Below, piece by piece: positions 10,001 through 17,076 of a stretch of DNA of 64,000 bases (positions within the stretch are counted from its first letter, which is position 1; every line of letters begins with the position of its first letter). The translations under genes were made by a program, and so were the position numbers. Below the pieces are notes generated by a model, which was not told the DNA's origin, did no database searches, and saw only the letters and a list, made by a program, of their open reading frames with translations. Location of the stretch: NCBI RefSeq assembly GCF_000718015.1, contig NZ_JODY01000008.1:62001-126000 (forward strand), in the 5' to 3' direction. This DNA is from Streptomyces catenulae (GTDB lineage: Bacteria > Actinomycetota > Actinomycetes > Streptomycetales > Streptomycetaceae).

Positions 10001-10461
10001 GGCTGACCGTGCGAGGCAACCGCGAGGATGTGGGAGATGCCGTCCTCGTCCGGCGGCGTCCAGCCGCAGACCCGGGCGTCCGTGCTGCCCCAGTACGTCA
10101 GCCGCCGCGCGGGCCCGCCCTCGACCGGTACGAGGTGGACCTCCGGGTCGAGGGAGCGCCAGGTGGTGAAGGCGAGGTGGCGGCCGTCGGGGGAGAAGCG
10201 GGGATGGCCCACCCGGGTGCGGTCGGCGGTCAGCCGCCGGGCGGGCGCCGGATCGGCGCCCTCCGGGACCAGGGGCGCGACCCACAGGTCGTCCTCGGCG
10301 GTGAAGCAGAGCAGCTCGCCGTTGAGATGCGGATAGCGCAGGTAGGACGCGGCCGGCGGGCCCGGCGGCACCGGCATCCGGCGCAGCCTCCCGGGCGGCG
10401 CGGCGTCATCCGGCTCCGGGTGCGGCCCGACGGCCTCGTGTGCGTCGCTCACCCGTCTCAT
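7036..10461 (-). CDS. Tricorn protease (S41 family, beta-propeller, PDZ)
   Basis: About 1141 aa cytosolic peptidase that trims peptides released by the proteasome. The N-terminal two thirds holds PD40/WD40-like blades (RFSPDGRHLAFTTW, FSPDSRWLTWSHP). The tricorn catalytic pair follows in LGTSHAYVAG near residue 800, then a PDZ domain, then the S41 core with RGNAGGNISELV, the nucleophile region EMTSSDGDMITAAF and ENHGVEVD near the end. Length is close to Thermoplasma tricorn (about 1070). The ATG at 10461 is preferred over TTG 10488; GTG 10452 is also possible. Actinobacteria have proteasomes, so the role fits. Confidence 0.93.
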   Translation of the reverse strand: MRRVSDAHEAVGPHPEPDDAAPPGRLRRMPVPPGPPAASYLRYPHLNGELLCFTAEDDLWVAPLVPEGADPAPARRLTADRTRVGHPRFSPDGRHLAFTTWRSLDPEVHLVPVEGGPARRLTYWGSTDARVCGWTPPDEDGISHILAVASHGQPFSYYSWAYRLPVDGGPGARLPWGPVSDIAVAEVAGERRTLLLSGKPPHEPASWKRYRGGAMGRMWLHGTRLLPKLRGHLDAVMFTGGRIAFLSDHEGVGNVYSCLPDGSDLRRHTDHDDFYARHASTDGSRIVYQCAGDLWLVDDLSPTARPRKLAVRVGGPRTGRRTYQVPAASHVTSLAVDTTGRASAVGVRGSLYWLTHRDGPARALHDVPGVRVRLPEMLGDTGRIAYVTDAEGADAVEIAGLPRASGVGEPRRLAAGRLGMVQETVASPDGTCLAVAAHDGRLLLVDVRRPEEREAAEPPAVEGDDAPEESQLPDEVAELIRSANGPVRDLAFSPDSRWLTWSHPGIGRSLRQIKMARLADRMIVDVTNGRFEDEQPVFTRDGRYLAFLSWRGFDPVYDVHTGDLSFPLGCRPHLVPLSSATPSPFALSPEGRPAAGGLDPAENPPVAEGPVLVEVEGLPERVTPFPVAASKYSSLRPVAGGGLVWLRWPISGALGETFANPDNTSGQPTLEHFDLVKARRTELTSALDRFALSGDGTRLVVNDEGDLRAVPATEQADGDSTVHLDLRRILHEVHPEAEWRQAYEEAGRIVRAYFWDPGMSGIDWDGVLAQYRPLLDRVATPDEFADLLREVLGELGTSHAYVAGARRNEGPPHYQRAMGLLGANFVPREGRWVLKRILPGESSDSKARSPLAGTGIREGAALTHVDGRRIDPVAGPSPLLSAAGGTTVELTFAPAEGAGPPRRVAVVPLVDERPLRYQDWVQRRRAVVRELSDGRCGYLHIPDMGGSGWAQFNRDLRMEVSRPALIVDVRGNAGGNISELVIEKLTRTIMGWDLTRDAQPVSYTQNAPRGPVVAVADEMTSSDGDMITAAFKLQGIGPVVGMRTWGGVVGMTGRHRLGDGTTITVPMNAAWFKVYGWGVENHGVEVDIEALRSPLDWAENRHPQLGVAVRTALDLLDRHPAATPPDLSEVPDLRRPELPPR

Positions 10462-10782
10462 CGTTCCGCCGCCCCCGCCGGGCGGCAACTCGGCGGACGG
10501 GGACGGCGGGCCGCACGGGCCATCGGGGCGACCCCGCCCAAGCCGGGCGGGCCGTCGGCCGGTTCACGGACGCCGCCGAAGGGGCGCGCCGCGGCGCCGA
10601 GCTGAGGCGTACCCACCGTCCGGTACGGCCGCGCCGGTTCGGCATCCCCGGGGCCCGGCGGCGGGTTTCCGTACCGCTGTGACGAAGGCCACGCCGCACC
10701 GGCCCCGGTCATGAGCACCGCTTCGCGCGAGGCACCATTGAAGGGTCACCAAAGCGACGGAACAGTGGGAAGCGGGAAACAC

Positions 10783-12018
10783 GTGGTGGACGTCCAGGGC
10801 AGGGTCGAGGACGGCTTCGAGCCGGTCCGGGACGCTTTCACGGCCAACTTCACCCGCCGCGGCGAGCGCGGCGCCGCCGTGGCCGTCTACCGCGACGGCC
10901 GCAAGGTCGTCGACCTCTGGGCCGGGACGAAGCACGGCGACGGCGGCGACGACCTCGGCCCCGCCGCCGACGGCCGCCCCGACGCCCCCTGGGAGGAAGG
11001 CACCGCCCAGGTCGTCCGCTCCGCCACCAAGGGCGTCGCCGCCGTCGTCCCGCTCCTCCTCCACCAGCGCGGACTCCTCGATCTGGACGCACCGGTCGGC
11101 ACGTACTGGCCGGAGTTCAAGGCCGCGGGCAAGGACCGCGTCCTCGTCCGCCATCTGCTCTCGCACCGCGCCGGACTGCCCGTCCTCGACACCCCGCTCA
11201 CCCCCGAGCAGGCCGTCGACGGCGTCAGCGGCCCCGCCGCCCTCGCCGCCCAGACCCCCGCCTGGACACCCGGCACCGACCACGGCTACCACGCCCAGAC
11301 CTACAGCTGGCTCCTGGCCGAACTGGTCCTGCGGGTCACCGGCCGCACCATCGGCGCCTGGATCGCCGACGAGATCGCCGCCCCCCTCGGCCTCGACCTC
11401 TGGCTCGGTCTGCCGCCCGGTCAGCAGGCCCGCGCCGGACGCCTCGCCGAGGTCCGGCCGCCCGAGCCGGACCCCGCGGGCGGCCTGCGGGTGCGCCCCA
11501 AGCGGTCGGTGGCCGAGGCGTACCGCGACCCGTCCTCCCTCACCAGCCGCGCCTTCGCCGCCATCACCCCGGCGCCCGACGAGAACGCCCCGGCCTACCG
11601 CGCCGCCCAGCTGCCCGCCTCCGCCGGTATCGCCACCGCCCGCTCCCTGGCCCGCTGTTACGCCGCGCTCATCGGCCCGGTCGACGCCGACGGCACCGCC
11701 GCCCCCGACGGCCACCCGCGCCTCTTCGCGCCCGCCACGCTGACCCTGGCCCGTACCGAGGAGTCCGCGGGACCGGACCGCACCCTCGTCGTGGGCACCC
11801 GCTTCGGCCTCGGCTTCATGCTGCACAGCGCCGCCTCCCCGCTGCTGGCGCCCGGCTCGTTCGGCCACCCCGGACGCGGCGGCGCCCTCGCCTTCGCCGA
11901 CCCCGAGTCCGGCCTCGCCCTCGGCTACGTCACCAACGGCATGCAGCGCGGCGTCACCGCCGACCCCCGCGCCCAGGCCCTCGTCCGCGCCCTCGCCGCC
12001 GCCGTCTCCGGCGGCTGA
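10783..12018 (+). CDS. Serine hydrolase of the beta-lactamase (class C / EstB) family
   Basis: 411 aa, no signal peptide, so a cytosolic esterase or peptidase rather than a resistance enzyme is likely. The catalytic SxxK motif is SATKG near residue 85, the second motif is Tyr-based (YSWLLAE), and the third is HPGRGG, the H-x-G version typical of family VIII esterases. GTG 10783 is chosen because GGAAGCGGG lies upstream; the longer ATG form at 10711 adds a low-quality N-terminus. It is monocistronic with a hairpin directly after the stop. Confidence 0.9.
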   Translation: MVDVQGRVEDGFEPVRDAFTANFTRRGERGAAVAVYRDGRKVVDLWAGTKHGDGGDDLGPAADGRPDAPWEEGTAQVVRSATKGVAAVVPLLLHQRGLLDLDAPVGTYWPEFKAAGKDRVLVRHLLSHRAGLPVLDTPLTPEQAVDGVSGPAALAAQTPAWTPGTDHGYHAQTYSWLLAELVLRVTGRTIGAWIADEIAAPLGLDLWLGLPPGQQARAGRLAEVRPPEPDPAGGLRVRPKRSVAEAYRDPSSLTSRAFAAITPAPDENAPAYRAAQLPASAGIATARSLARCYAALIGPVDADGTAAPDGHPRLFAPATLTLARTEESAGPDRTLVVGTRFGLGFMLHSAASPLLAPGSFGHPGRGGALAFADPESGLALGYVTNGMQRGVTADPRAQALVRALAAAVSGG

Positions 12019-12025
12019 ACGGCGA

Positions 12026-12054
12026 CAGGGGCCCCGGCGGCGCCGGAGCCCCTG
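12026..12054. terminator. Terminator between convergent genes
   Basis: Imperfect inverted repeat CAGGGGCcCCGGC / GCCGGaGCCCCTG, filling the 49-bp gap between the beta-lactamase-like gene and the reverse-strand transporter. Confidence 0.6.
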
Positions 12055-12067
12055 CGGTCGCGGTGGG

Positions 12068-12916
12068 TCAGGAGTGCAGCATCAGCCCGATGCCGACCAC
12101 CATCAGCCCGGCGGCCGCGATCCGCGGTGCGCCGAAGCGCTCCTTGAAGAACAGCGCGCCGATGGCCGCGCCGACGATGATCGACGACTCCCGCAGCGCC
12201 GCGATCGGCGCCAGCGCCGCCTGCGTCTGCGCCCACAGCACCAGCCCGTACGCGAACACCGACAGCACCCCACCGGCCGCACCGCGCAGCGCGTACGGCT
12301 TGAGCTGCACCAGGAGTTGGCGCCGCCGGACCGTCAGCGCCCACACCGGGATGGCGACGCCCTCCAGCAGCATCAGCCAGGCGATGTAGCCGAGCGAGGA
12401 GCCCGACGCGCGCACACCGAGCCCGTCGACGGTGGTGTACGAGGCGATGGACAGGCCGGTGGCGAGCGCCGCGAGGAGCGCGGGCCACTGCGGGCGGGCC
12501 CCCGAACCGCGCAGCCCCCACAGGGCGACACCGAGCAGTCCGGCCGAGGCCAGCGCGACCCCGGCGAGCGCCCAGGGCCCGGGCACCTCACCGACGAAGA
12601 GCGCCGCGAGGACGGTGACGACCAGCGGCGCGGTACCGCGGGCGATCGGATACATCTGCCCGAACTCGCCCAGCCGGAACGACTGCATCAGCAGCATCTG
12701 GTAGACGACGTGCAACACGGCGGAGCCGACGAGGTACGGCCAGGCACCGGCCGCGGGGAGCGGGGTGAAGGGGAGGAGGACGAGGCCGCAGACGGCACCG
12801 GCGCCGCCGACCAGGGTGAAGGCGAGAAGTTGGTCGCGGATGCCGTGGGCGATGGCGTTCCAACTGGCGTGGGTGACCGCGGCGATGAGCACGGCCACGA
12901 CGACGAGGGGCGTCAT
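12068..12916 (-). CDS. EamA/DMT family transporter
   Basis: 282 aa drug/metabolite-type membrane transporter with about ten hydrophobic helices arranged as two EamA repeats (first starting LIAAVTHASWNAIAHG, second near SYTTVDGLG). The ESS and FFKERFG segments near the end of repeat two match the usual signature (E-R-F/P). It probably exports a small metabolite; which one is not visible. The ATG overlaps the stop of an upstream 41-codon ORF (ATGA), so its translation may be coupled to that ORF. Confidence 0.92.
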   Translation of the reverse strand: MTPLVVVAVLIAAVTHASWNAIAHGIRDQLLAFTLVGGAGAVCGLVLLPFTPLPAAGAWPYLVGSAVLHVVYQMLLMQSFRLGEFGQMYPIARGTAPLVVTVLAALFVGEVPGPWALAGVALASAGLLGVALWGLRGSGARPQWPALLAALATGLSIASYTTVDGLGVRASGSSLGYIAWLMLLEGVAIPVWALTVRRRQLLVQLKPYALRGAAGGVLSVFAYGLVLWAQTQAALAPIAALRESSIIVGAAIGALFFKERFGAPRIAAAGLMVVGIGLMLHS

Positions 12917-13038
12917 GCGGTGGGCTCGGAGGCGTTCGCCGCGGGTGCGGTGGCGCGGCGCCGGCGGATGAGGGCGGCCCGGCGGGCGCGTGCCCGATCG
13001 GCCGCCGGAACGGGGAGGTTGGGCGGGAAGACGCTCAT
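12913..13038 (-). CDS. Short Arg/Ala-rich ORF coupled to the EamA gene
   Basis: 41 residues (begins MSVFPPNLPVPAADRARARR), ATG start with GCGGGG just upstream, and its stop overlaps the EamA start as ATGA. The middle is very basic (RARARRAALIRRRR). It could be a translated leader that couples ribosomes into the transporter gene, or a small protein in its own right. No known domain. The overlap is the main support. Confidence 0.4.
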   Translation of the reverse strand: MSVFPPNLPVPAADRARARRAALIRRRRATAPAANASEPTA

Positions 13039-13245
13039 GCCCCGCACGCTAGCGAAGGGTGTACGAGCCACGCGATGGAAAGGTGAGCAGTCTCTCACCA
13101 GCAGTTCACGAGGTTTGCGGCGGACCTTCGCCCCCGGGCCACCCGCCGTCCATCTTCCCGGGTGCAACGGGTGCGACGGAGCCGCCCCGCACCGCCGGGG
13201 AGGCGGGACGGGGCGGCTCGGGGGCGCGGCTCGGGCGCGGTGCGG

Positions 13246-14892
13246 TCAGCCCGCGGAGAGCAGGGCGCGGACCACCGGGCCCGCGTTGTCGCCGCCGTGA
13301 CCGCTGGCCGGGACGAGCGCCGCGGCGGCCATGTCGTTGCGGTACGCGGTGAACCAGGCGTTCGGCTTCTTCTGGTTGTCGACCTCGGCCGAACCGGTCT
13401 TCGCACCGATGTCGCCGCTCAGCCCGGCCATCGGCTTGACCGCCGTACCGGCCACCGCGGTGGTCCGCATCAGCGACTTCAGCCCGGCGGCGGTCTTCGG
13501 CTTCATCTTGCGCGCCGCGGTGGCCAGCTTCCGGTGATCGACGTCGGGGGAGACGAGGTAGGGCTGGCGGAAGACGCCGGACTGCGCGGTCGCGGCGAGC
13601 GAGGCGACGTTCAGCGGGTTCATCCGCACCCCGCCCTGACCGATCAGCGAGGCGCCCATCTGCGCACCGTCCTGCACCGGCACGATGCCGTCGAAGGTCG
13701 GGATGCCGGTCTGCCAGTTGAGGCCGATGCCGAAGACGTCCCGCGCCTCCACCGTCAGATCGTCGTTGTTGAGGTTCTTCGCCTCACCGATGAAGGCGTT
13801 GTTGCAGGACGCGGCGAAGCTCTGCGCGAAGGTGCCGTGCGGGATCTCGCTCATCTGGTCGTTGTGGAACTTCCACCCGGCGACCTTCATGTACTTCGGG
13901 CACGGGTGCTGCTTCTCCGGCGAGGTCAGGCCCTTGTCCATGAGCAGCGCGGCGGTGACGATCTTCATCGTGGAGCCGGGGGCGAGGGAGCCGCCGGTGG
14001 CGACGTTGAAGCCCTTCGCGGGGGAGTGCGCGAGCGCGAGGATCTCGCCGGTGCTGGGCTTGAGGGCGACGGCGGAGGCGTTCTTCCGGGCGTCGACCTG
14101 CTTCTGCGCGATCTCCTGGAGCGTGAGGTCCAGGGTGGTCTTCAGCGTGCCGGGGGTGCCCTTGGAGAGGACCTTCAGCGTGGTGTCGGGCTTGGCCTTC
14201 TTGCCGTCCGCGGCGTGGTGGACGGCGAGCTCTATGCCGGGCGTCCCGCCCGCCTTGCCGCCGAACTTCTCCCGCAGGCTCCCCAGCACGCCCGCCAGCT
14301 CCGGGTGGTCCTCGGCGGTCAGCGGCTTGCCGTTGCGGTCCACCGCGTTGATCGGCGCCGTACCGGCGGGCCCGGTGCGCAGCGTGTCGCCCTTGGTGAG
14401 GGAGGGGTGGAGCACGGCGAGGTTCCAGTTGACCCGGGGCTCACCGGTGGCGCCGTCCCGCCGGACGTGCAGCGCGGAGGTGTAGGAGTACGGCGCCTGG
14501 TGGCCCTGGTAGGAGATCTGCGCGGTGACGGTGTAGGGCACCTTGTCGCCGTTGGGGGCGCCGGGCTTGACGGTGAGGTTGCGGAAGTGGGTCTCCTTGG
14601 CGAAGGAGGCGAGCGCCGCCTTCGCGGACGCCGGGTCGTCGGTCAGCCCCGCCGCCTTCGTGGCGTCGGCGGACTGCCAGGCGGTCAGGAAGTCCCGGGA
14701 CGTGGTGGTGATCTCCTGCGCGGTGGCCGGTCCGGCCTTCGCCCCGGCGCCGCCGTTCTTGGCGTCGGCGGCCGTCACCCCCGACGCGGACGTGTCGTCC
14801 CCGCCGCCGCCGAACAGCGCGAACCCGCCGACCACCCCGGCGACCAGCGCCGCGGATCCGCCGATCAGCCCGTACTTCACCTCACGGCGCAT
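13246..14892 (-). CDS. Penicillin-binding transpeptidase (class B type, MecA_N domain)
   Basis: 548 aa cell-wall transpeptidase. An N-terminal membrane anchor (VKYGLIGGSAALVAGVVGG) is followed by an NTF2-like MecA_N domain (roughly residues 55-180) and a transpeptidase domain. All three active-site motifs are intact: SxxK as STMK in APGSTMKIVT, SxN as SCNN, and KTG in GAKTGSAEV. ATG 14892 has GGGAGGGG 7 nt upstream; longer in-frame reading is GC-biased spacer. The build resembles PBP2a-like, low-affinity class B proteins and the mycobacterial PbpA group. No shape or division operon surrounds it, so it probably serves growth or sporulation wall synthesis. Confidence 0.93.
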   Translation of the reverse strand: MRREVKYGLIGGSAALVAGVVGGFALFGGGGDDTSASGVTAADAKNGGAGAKAGPATAQEITTTSRDFLTAWQSADATKAAGLTDDPASAKAALASFAKETHFRNLTVKPGAPNGDKVPYTVTAQISYQGHQAPYSYTSALHVRRDGATGEPRVNWNLAVLHPSLTKGDTLRTGPAGTAPINAVDRNGKPLTAEDHPELAGVLGSLREKFGGKAGGTPGIELAVHHAADGKKAKPDTTLKVLSKGTPGTLKTTLDLTLQEIAQKQVDARKNASAVALKPSTGEILALAHSPAKGFNVATGGSLAPGSTMKIVTAALLMDKGLTSPEKQHPCPKYMKVAGWKFHNDQMSEIPHGTFAQSFAASCNNAFIGEAKNLNNDDLTVEARDVFGIGLNWQTGIPTFDGIVPVQDGAQMGASLIGQGGVRMNPLNVASLAATAQSGVFRQPYLVSPDVDHRKLATAARKMKPKTAAGLKSLMRTTAVAGTAVKPMAGLSGDIGAKTGSAEVDNQKKPNAWFTAYRNDMAAAALVPASGHGGDNAGPVVRALLSAG

Positions 14893-15173
14893 GCGACCGT
14901 TCCCCTCCCAGTGCCACACCCCGCTCAACCGGGGCCTGGTGCGCACTCTATGGGACGGCGGAAACCCGGAGAGTGCCGGTCCGTCTCGATCAGGGCACGG
15001 TCGGATGAACGGTCCGGTGCGCTCCGCTTTCCCTGTTGTAAAGGAGCAGGCCGAGCCGGACCGCGCCGGGCACAACCCCCGCCGTGGGACGCCGGATCGC
15101 CGCCCTCCGGGCCCGGCCCGCCCGCCGCGAAAACCGGATGCACTCCCTCCGCCGCCCGCCGAGGATGGACGCC

Positions 15174-16058
15174 ATGACGGCACCGCCCGCGCGCCCCGCG
15201 CCCGTAGGAGACCCCGCCCGCACCGGTACGGCCCGGCTGCCCGACGGGCGGCTGCTCGGCTGGGCGGAGTGGGGGCCGCCGGACGGACGGCCGGTGGTGC
15301 TGTGTCCGGGGGCGGCCACCAGCCGGTGGCTGGGGTGCGGCGCGGACGTCGTCGACGGGCTCGGCGTCCGTCTCGTCTCCGTCGACCGCCCCGGTCTCGG
15401 CGCCTCCACCCCGGCGCCCGGCCGCACCCTCGCCGACTTCGCCACCGACCTGCGCGCCCTGTGCGCCGCCCGCGATCTGGGCCGCCCGGCCGTCGTCGGC
15501 AACTCCCAGGGCGCGCCGTTCGCCCTCGCCTGCGCCGCCGCGGGCGTCGCCGGATCGCTGGCCCTGGTCTCCGCCGCCGACGAGGTCGCGACCGCCGACC
15601 GCCTCGACCCCGGCGTACGGGACCTGGTCGCGCTGACCGCCCGCGACCCGGCCGCCGCCGAGGAGTTCTTCACCGGCTTCACCGCCGCCGCGATGCGGGA
15701 GCTGGTCCTGACCGGAAGCCCCGCCTGCGACCGTGCGGTCTACGGGTCCCCGGCGTTCGCCGCCGCCTACCGCCGCGCCCTCGACGAGGGCTTCGCCCAG
15801 GGCGCGTCCGGCTACGCCCGCGACACCGTTCTCGCCATGTCCCGCTGGCCCCTCGACCTCGCCGCGCTCACCCTCCCCTGCGACATCTGGTACGGCACCG
15901 AGGACACCACCCACTCCCCGGACCGGGGCGCCCGCCTCACCACCCGCATCCCCGGCGCCCACCGCCACCTCGTCCCGGACACGGGCGGGGCGCTGCTGTG
16001 GACGCACACCGAGGAGATCCTGACGACACTGTTGGCGCCCGCGGCCCGGGACGACTAG
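15174..16058 (+). CDS. Alpha/beta hydrolase
   Basis: 294 aa hydrolase starting MTAPPARPAPVGD; GAGG lies 9 nt upstream of ATG 15174 (ATG 15165 is an alternative). It has the oxyanion stretch LCPGAATSRWLG, nucleophile elbow VVGNSQGAPFA with Ser in G-x-S-x-G, the acid region WYGTEDTTHSPD, and a C-terminal His in DTGGALLWTHTEE. The family spans esterases, lipases, dehalogenases and peptidases and the substrate is not predictable. It stands alone, divergent from the PBP gene. Confidence 0.88.
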   Translation: MTAPPARPAPVGDPARTGTARLPDGRLLGWAEWGPPDGRPVVLCPGAATSRWLGCGADVVDGLGVRLVSVDRPGLGASTPAPGRTLADFATDLRALCAARDLGRPAVVGNSQGAPFALACAAAGVAGSLALVSAADEVATADRLDPGVRDLVALTARDPAAAEEFFTGFTAAAMRELVLTGSPACDRAVYGSPAFAAAYRRALDEGFAQGASGYARDTVLAMSRWPLDLAALTLPCDIWYGTEDTTHSPDRGARLTTRIPGAHRHLVPDTGGALLWTHTEEILTTLLAPAARDD

Positions 16059-16197
16059 CACCAACAGGGCCGGAAATAGCCCGGGTTGGCCTTCGTTCCC
16101 CGGCCCGCGGGCCGCCGCGGACGGAAATGCCCGCCCTTGCGCCTTCGATCGCAAAGCGGACGCTCAGCCTTGATCGGCATATGTCCGCTGAGGGAAG

Positions 16198-16306
16198 CAC
16201 CTGGTCAGAAAGGTGTGACATGGGTCTCCCCGAAGGGGATTGAGGTTCGTCTGAGACTTCCTGGCGACACGGGATGTCAGAGGCCTTCGAATGCAAGGCC
16301 GCCAGG
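16198..16306 (+). ncRNA. Candidate structured RNA with a compact three-way junction
   Basis: Three consecutive predicted elements. First, CACC/GGTG (16198-16215). Second, GTCTC/GAGAC (16224-16257) enclosing CCC-GAA-GGG. Third, a three-way junction: CCTGGC (16260-16265) pairs with GCCAGG (16301-16306) and encloses GACA/TGTC with loop CGGGA and GGCCTT/AAGGCC with a 7-nt loop, joined only by AGA. I could not match it to a known riboswitch or small RNA. Strand is a guess based on the following forward gene. Found by eye; no covariation test was possible. Confidence 0.35.
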
Positions 16307-16373
16307 TCAGAGCGGTGCGGTAAGAGAGGTGCGGGGCGACGCGGTGTCAATCTCCCGGCACCCGGTGCCAGTT

Positions 16374-16449
16374 GGCGGGTTCACGGCGTTCGGCGCTCCG
16401 CACTGGCACGTCTGTGCGGCGCGCTACTCTACTGAGCTACCAACCCGCC
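16374..16449 (-). pseudogene. tRNA-like relic
   Basis: 76-nt reverse-strand element with a perfect acceptor-like stem (GGCGGGTT at the 5' end, AACCCGCC at the 3' end) and a D-arm-like GGTAGCTCAGTAGAGTAGC. The central hairpin CCGCAC/GTGCGG has a 10-nt loop rather than 7 and no GGTTCGA-type T-arm is present, so it is unlikely to be a working tRNA. It could be a decayed tRNA or a phage-type tRNA mimic. Confidence 0.35.
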
Positions 16450-16522
16450 TCTTCGATCCGAAGGTGTTCGTGGCCTCCTATAGGGCCCACGACCGTTGGG
16501 TCCGGAGAGGAAGGTCGCCCTC

Positions 16523-16648
16523 GTGTCTGCGAAGAAGGGACGGAAGGGCTGCCGCGGCAGGTGGCGCCGGATCAAATCCGGGGCCGGGTGGCTGGGTCCG
16601 CTGTATGCGGCGTTCCGCATCGCCCGTGAGATCTGGTCCCACCTGTAG
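16523..16648 (+). CDS. 41-residue cationic peptide gene
   Basis: GTG start with a strong ribosome binding site (GGAGAGGAAGG, spacing 8). The product begins MSAKKGRKGCRGRWRRIKSG and ends in an amphipathic stretch (WLGPLYAAFRIAREIWSHL). About eleven of the first twenty-three residues are Lys or Arg, followed by a hydrophobic, Trp-containing helix, like a membrane-active or nucleic-acid-binding peptide. A two-part terminator hairpin begins 5 nt after the stop, so a discrete transcript is likely. It lies in the gene-poor island and I know no named family. Confidence 0.55.
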   Translation: MSAKKGRKGCRGRWRRIKSGAGWLGPLYAAFRIAREIWSHL

Positions 16649-16652
16649 AAGA

Positions 16653-16686
16653 GGTGATCCCGGCCTCGCGGGAGGCCGAGATCACC
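16653..16686 (+). terminator. Terminator after the cationic peptide gene
   Basis: Inverted repeat GGTGATC..GGCCTC / GAGGCC..GATCACC with a GCGG loop and a 2-nt internal bulge on each side. Confidence 0.75.
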
Positions 16687-17076
16687 GTGCGCGGTAGGTG
16701 GAGGGCCTCACTCCGAACAGCTTGGCCGGCTCACGGGGGTGGGGCCCTCGTGCGTGCGCGCGTATCTGGGTCGGGCGGCCAGCGCCGACCGGGAGGTCGC
16801 TGCGTGACTTCGGCCACTCGCTGCGCCTGACGCCGCCCCATCTTGCCGTCTCGGACGACTGTTTGGCGAGTGGGAAACGGTCGGCGGTGCCGGGGAATTG
16901 CTCACATGACCGGGGCATGAGCCCAGGTGGGAGGGTTTTCCTCGCGGTGGTGTGACGGGAATCACGACACATCGGCGGGCGGGACCCTCCCGCCGGACGG
17001 GGAACGGCTGTCAGTGCCGGTCACTAAGATGCGCGCCCCGCCGGGCGGCCGGGGGCGCCGCCGCCCCCGGCCCGCC
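16687..17076. other. 390-bp spacer without a convincing gene
   Basis: Open frames exist on both strands (for example 16698-16955 forward, 16682-16972 reverse) but lack a ribosome binding site and typical third-position bias, and I recognise nothing in the translations. It may be decayed accessory DNA. A GC-rich hairpin (17044-17072, GGCGGCCGGGGGC.. type) precedes the stop of pmt. Confidence 0.4.

Larger units (their letters stand above)
16059..16522. other. 464-bp gene-free stretch with RNA-like secondary structure
   Basis: No ORF with normal third-position bias was found. The base composition is less GC-rich than its neighbours. It holds a dense run of inverted repeats (16198-16306), a perfect palindrome GGCACCCGGTGCC (16357-16369) and a tRNA-like cloverleaf (16374-16449), ending at the ribosome binding site of a 41-codon gene. 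Confidence 0.6.

Noticed and set aside
6655-10605. Forward open frame of 1316 codons across the tricorn gene
   Set aside because: Pro/Arg/Gly-rich shadow without domain content; the reverse strand encodes an intact tricorn protease.
16224-16257. CRISPR-like short repeat (GTCTCCCCGAAGGGG..)
   Set aside because: Occurs once only, without spacers or cas genes; treated as a hairpin of the structured segment.
16687-17076. c-di-AMP or cobalamin riboswitch
   Set aside because: No conserved core motifs of either class could be found in this spacer.
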